The translations under genes and the position numbers were made by a program. A stretch of DNA of 64,000 nucleotides, taken from positions 186,001-250,000 of the forward strand of contig JAFTXY010000011.1 of the NCBI GenBank assembly GCA_017461425.1, in the 5' to 3' direction. How positions within the stretch are numbered: position 1 is the first letter of the stretch; every line of letters begins with the position of its first letter. Below, piece after piece: positions 62,142-64,000 of this stretch. Under the pieces are notes generated by a model, which was given only the letters and a program-made list of their open reading frames with translations, made no database searches and was not told where the DNA came from. The stretch comes from Candidatus Gastranaerophilales bacterium. GTDB taxonomy: Bacteria; Cyanobacteriota; Vampirovibrionia; Gastranaerophilales; Gastranaerophilaceae.

Positions 62142-62537
62142 TTATGCTTCTTCCGTGATAGACGAAATATTTAGACTTTCCTCGTCTTTTTTTGTTTCGC
62201 CTTTTGAATTGTACGAACATTTGTCGCTCTGTGCTATATTTAATATGCCAGATAATATACCATTTATAACATCTAGAGAGTGTTTTATTAATATTTCGTT
62301 ATTTTCTTGAATAACTTTTATTTCACTTCCAAGATTTTTTAGGTTTTCTTTTTGTTCTTGAGTAAAATTGTTTTGATTATTTTTTATATCAAATTTTGCA
62401 ATTTTTTCGCAAAGAACAATACAATGTTCATCTGTCTTGTTGATTTCTTCAAGATTTTTTTTCATTATAGCATCTTTTTTAAGAATTAATGTTTCTTTCA
62501 AATCTTGATATGTTTCATAAATTTCTTGATAATTCAT
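62142..62537 (-). CDS. FlgN-like export chaperone
   Basis: A 131-residue, almost fully helical, charged protein located just before flgK and flgL, the substrates of the FlgN chaperone. Helix pattern and size match FlgN, but there are no diagnostic residues to quote. I chose ATG 62537 (AGGTGA upstream) over GTG 62543. Confidence 0.7.
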   Translation of the reverse strand: MNYQEIYETYQDLKETLILKKDAIMKKNLEEINKTDEHCIVLCEKIAKFDIKNNQNNFTQEQKENLKNLGSEIKVIQENNEILIKHSLDVINGILSGILNIAQSDKCSYNSKGETKKDEESLNISSITEEA

Positions 62538-62543
62538 GTTCAC

Positions 62544-62858
62544 CTATGCAATAAATTCTGCTATAACACTTCTGCCATACATTAGACCATAGTTTATATC
62601 TTCTATTGTAAGGTTTTCGCCCATTTGGCTTGCATATTTTTGAATGTCATTGACATCTATCGGACTTTTTACTTTATTTTTTACATCATTTTCATCAATT
62701 AGCGCAACATCCTCTTGTTTGATTTTTTCAATTTCTTGAGAATTTTCTTGATTAGATTTTTCCGTTGCCCTAAATGCTCTTTGTGCTGTATTTAAGTTCA
62801 ATTTTGAAATAGATTGAGCTATTTGAGATGTAATATTTGTGTTGTTATTTATATCCAT
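62544..62858 (-). CDS. Small flagellar-operon protein, FlgM position
   Basis: Not recognised with certainty. The 104-residue acidic protein begins with a likely disordered N-terminal half and ends in a helix (TIEDINYGLMYGRSVIAEFI). Its position between flgJ and flgN is where FlgM anti-sigma factors occur, and the size fits, but the FlgM signature is not clear. Confidence 0.6.
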   Translation of the reverse strand: MDINNNTNITSQIAQSISKLNLNTAQRAFRATEKSNQENSQEIEKIKQEDVALIDENDVKNKVKSPIDVNDIQKYASQMGENLTIEDINYGLMYGRSVIAEFIA

Positions 62859-62859
62859 T

Positions 62860-63195
62860 TTATTCCCTTACGGTTTTTTCTAATTGAGTGTACATTTGTT
62901 TTGCAATTCCCAAATTGCTTCTTGGGTCTTGCGCAATTTGACGAGCAATATCGTTATACATAAATGATTTTAGGTTATCCAAGTATTTCGATTCTTGGAA
63001 TAAAGAACCCTCTTTATCAACAGTTTTGTCCATTTCGTTTAACATTTTTGAGATAAAAATTGATTCAAATTCTTGTGAAACTTTTTTTAATTGTTCTTTT
63101 TGGGATTTTGCTCCTCTTTTAATTTGTTCGATTTCTGCTAAATCTGAACTGTTTTGCATATAACTTTGGCCAATATTTCCAACAAAATTGTTCAT
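62860..63195 (-). CDS. flgJ: Rod-binding protein, FlgJ N-terminal type
   Basis: The 111-residue protein corresponds to the rod-binding domain of FlgJ (KKVSQEFESIFISKMLNEMD, then LGIAKQMYTQLEK) and lacks the muramidase domain, as in many non-enteric bacteria. It helps the rod assemble in the periplasm. It follows flgI by one base, in the common flgI-flgJ order. Confidence 0.88.
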   Translation of the reverse strand: MNNFVGNIGQSYMQNSSDLAEIEQIKRGAKSQKEQLKKVSQEFESIFISKMLNEMDKTVDKEGSLFQESKYLDNLKSFMYNDIARQIAQDPRSNLGIAKQMYTQLEKTVRE

Positions 63196-63196
63196 A

Positions 63197-64000
63197 TTAT
63201 ATTACCTCTAATTCTGCTTGCAAACTGCCTGCGCTTGATAATGCTTGTAATATTGCAATTAAATCTAATGGAGTTACGCCAATATTATTTAATGCTGCAA
63301 CTAAATCTGAAAGGCTTGAATTAGCTTCCATTTCGATTAAAGAGCCTTTTTTCTCTTCAATTTCAATTTGAGTGTTTTGTTGAAGAGCTGTTTGTCCACC
63401 TGCCATTGGGTTTGGCTGAATAATTTCATTTTGTGGCTGGATTGTAACTGTTATTCCGCCATGGGCAACTGCTGCTGGCATTAATTTTGTATTTCCGCCA
63501 ATAACAACTGTTCCTGTTCTTTCATTAATTATAACTTTTGCTTTTTCTGATGTTATTCCAACAATTTGGTTTTCAATTAATGATAAAAATGTTACTCTGT
63601 CATCTTGATATTTTTGAGGAATTGTTATTTCAACAGCTCCGCCATCAATAGCACGGGCTGGTGCTAGGCGTGTAGAGATTGTTTTAGAAATTCTTGAAGC
63701 CATTGTATAGTCAGCTTTGTCTAATAATAAAGTTAAAGATGTTTCATCGCCAATTGTTGATAAAATATCTCTTTCTACAATTGCTCCATTTGGAACTCTT
63801 CCTGTTGTTGTAACGCCTTTTGATGCACTTGCGCCACCCTGGGAAGCTCTAATACCGCCAACCGTTACAGGACCTTGTGCAACGGCAACAATTTCGCCAT
63901 TAGGTGCTCTTAATTGAGTTTGCACTAAAACACCGCCTGCTAAACTTTTAGCATCTGCCATTGCAGAAACTGTTACATCTAATTTATCCCCTTCTTTTGC
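63197..64000 (-). CDS. flgI: Flagellar P-ring protein FlgI, 5' end outside window
   Basis: FlgI forms the periplasmic ring around the rod and so indicates a diderm cell. The frame is open to the last base of the window; the segment before MADAKSLAGGVLVQT reads EGDKLDVTVSA, which is internal FlgI sequence, so the Met at 63961 is not the start. The C-terminal part (DLVAALNNIGVTPLDLIAIL) is complete. About 268 of roughly 350-370 residues are seen. Confidence 0.95.
   Translation of the reverse strand, partial: AKEGDKLDVTVSAMADAKSLAGGVLVQTQLRAPNGEIVAVAQGPVTVGGIRASQGGASASKGVTTTGRVPNGAIVERDILSTIGDETSLTLLLDKADYTMASRISKTISTRLAPARAIDGGAVEITIPQKYQDDRVTFLSLIENQIVGITSEKAKVIINERTGTVVIGGNTKLMPAAVAHGGITVTIQPQNEIIQPNPMAGGQTALQQNTQIEIEEKKGSLIEMEANSSLSDLVAALNNIGVTPLDLIAILQALSSAGSLQAELEVI

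Noticed and set aside
63959-63961. Met codon as start of flgI
   Set aside because: The frame continues upstream with typical internal FlgI sequence to the window edge.
1-64000. CRISPR arrays, insertion sequences, rRNA genes
   Set aside because: No regularly spaced repeats, transposase motifs or rRNA segments were seen on reading; only one tRNA was found.

Overview
The window is AT-rich (about 30% G+C by eye) and densely coded on both strands. It comes from a diderm, flagellated bacterium with twitching-type motility genes. It has an Omp85/BamA with three POTRA domains, a flagellar P-ring (FlgI), rod and hook-filament genes, PilT, and an RNase E/G next to a DUF2344 protein. There are no photosynthesis genes. 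Low G+C, cyanobacteria-like families, and several membrane proteins with no family I recognise (two carrying an N-terminal N-F-x-G motif) fit a non-photosynthetic cyanobacterial relative, Vampirovibrionia/Melainabacteria of the Gastranaerophilales type. That placement is an inference from gene content, not a search result.

Layout. 1-1057: 3' part of a GAF-GGDEF diguanylate cyclase. 1203-3071 (-): a sigma-region-4-like protein, rimM and trmD. 3255-5465: bamA. 5520-6895 (-): two coupled membrane proteins of unknown function. 7079-8596: leuA. 8593-10857 (-): a MalK-type ATPase and a PAS histidine-kinase-like protein lacking its histidine. 10950-15387: STAS-like protein, GT-C glycosyltransferase, PilZ protein, secreted protein, engB. 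15370-18340 (-): NTPase-TPR protein and rsmG. 18556-27719: an operon of two membrane proteins and two GH13-type alpha-glucan enzymes, the most distinctive block here. 27743-29209 (-): a diverged hybrid-cluster-protein relative. 29659-32757 (-): rne/rng, DUF2344 and small proteins. 32813-37155 (-): recG and a CHASE2 adenylate cyclase. 37222-37917 (-): LuxR-type response regulator. 38090-41523: dnaX, an orphan histidine kinase, a small convergent gene and lipM. 42289-51550: leader peptide, attenuator-like hairpin and the whole UMP pathway in one operon (pyrK-D-E-B-C-F-carA-carB). 51577-53121: a Clp_N-only protein and a 38-residue membrane peptide. 53150-56224 (-): rpmG, tRNA-Trp, secE, nusG, rplK, rplA and a GtrA protein. 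56398-57483 (-): pilT. 57624-59540: GAF-GGDEF-HD-GYP-like protein. 59652-64000 (-): flagellar operon flgI, flgJ, FlgM-position gene, flgN, flgK, flgL.

How the genes work together. Pyrimidine synthesis is complete from carbamoyl phosphate to UMP, but the glutaminase subunit CarA has lost its catalytic Cys and His, so the carbamoyl-phosphate synthase may run on free ammonia. Second-messenger signalling is represented by two GGDEF proteins, a PilZ protein, a degenerate HD-GYP and an adenylate cyclase, alongside PilT and flagellar genes. Several proteins retain a fold but have lost catalytic residues (CarA, the HCP-like protein, the PAS kinase, the HD-GYP). At the start of about ten transcription units a -10-like hexamer lies exactly six bases before the start codon with no Shine-Dalgarno, suggesting widespread leaderless transcripts.
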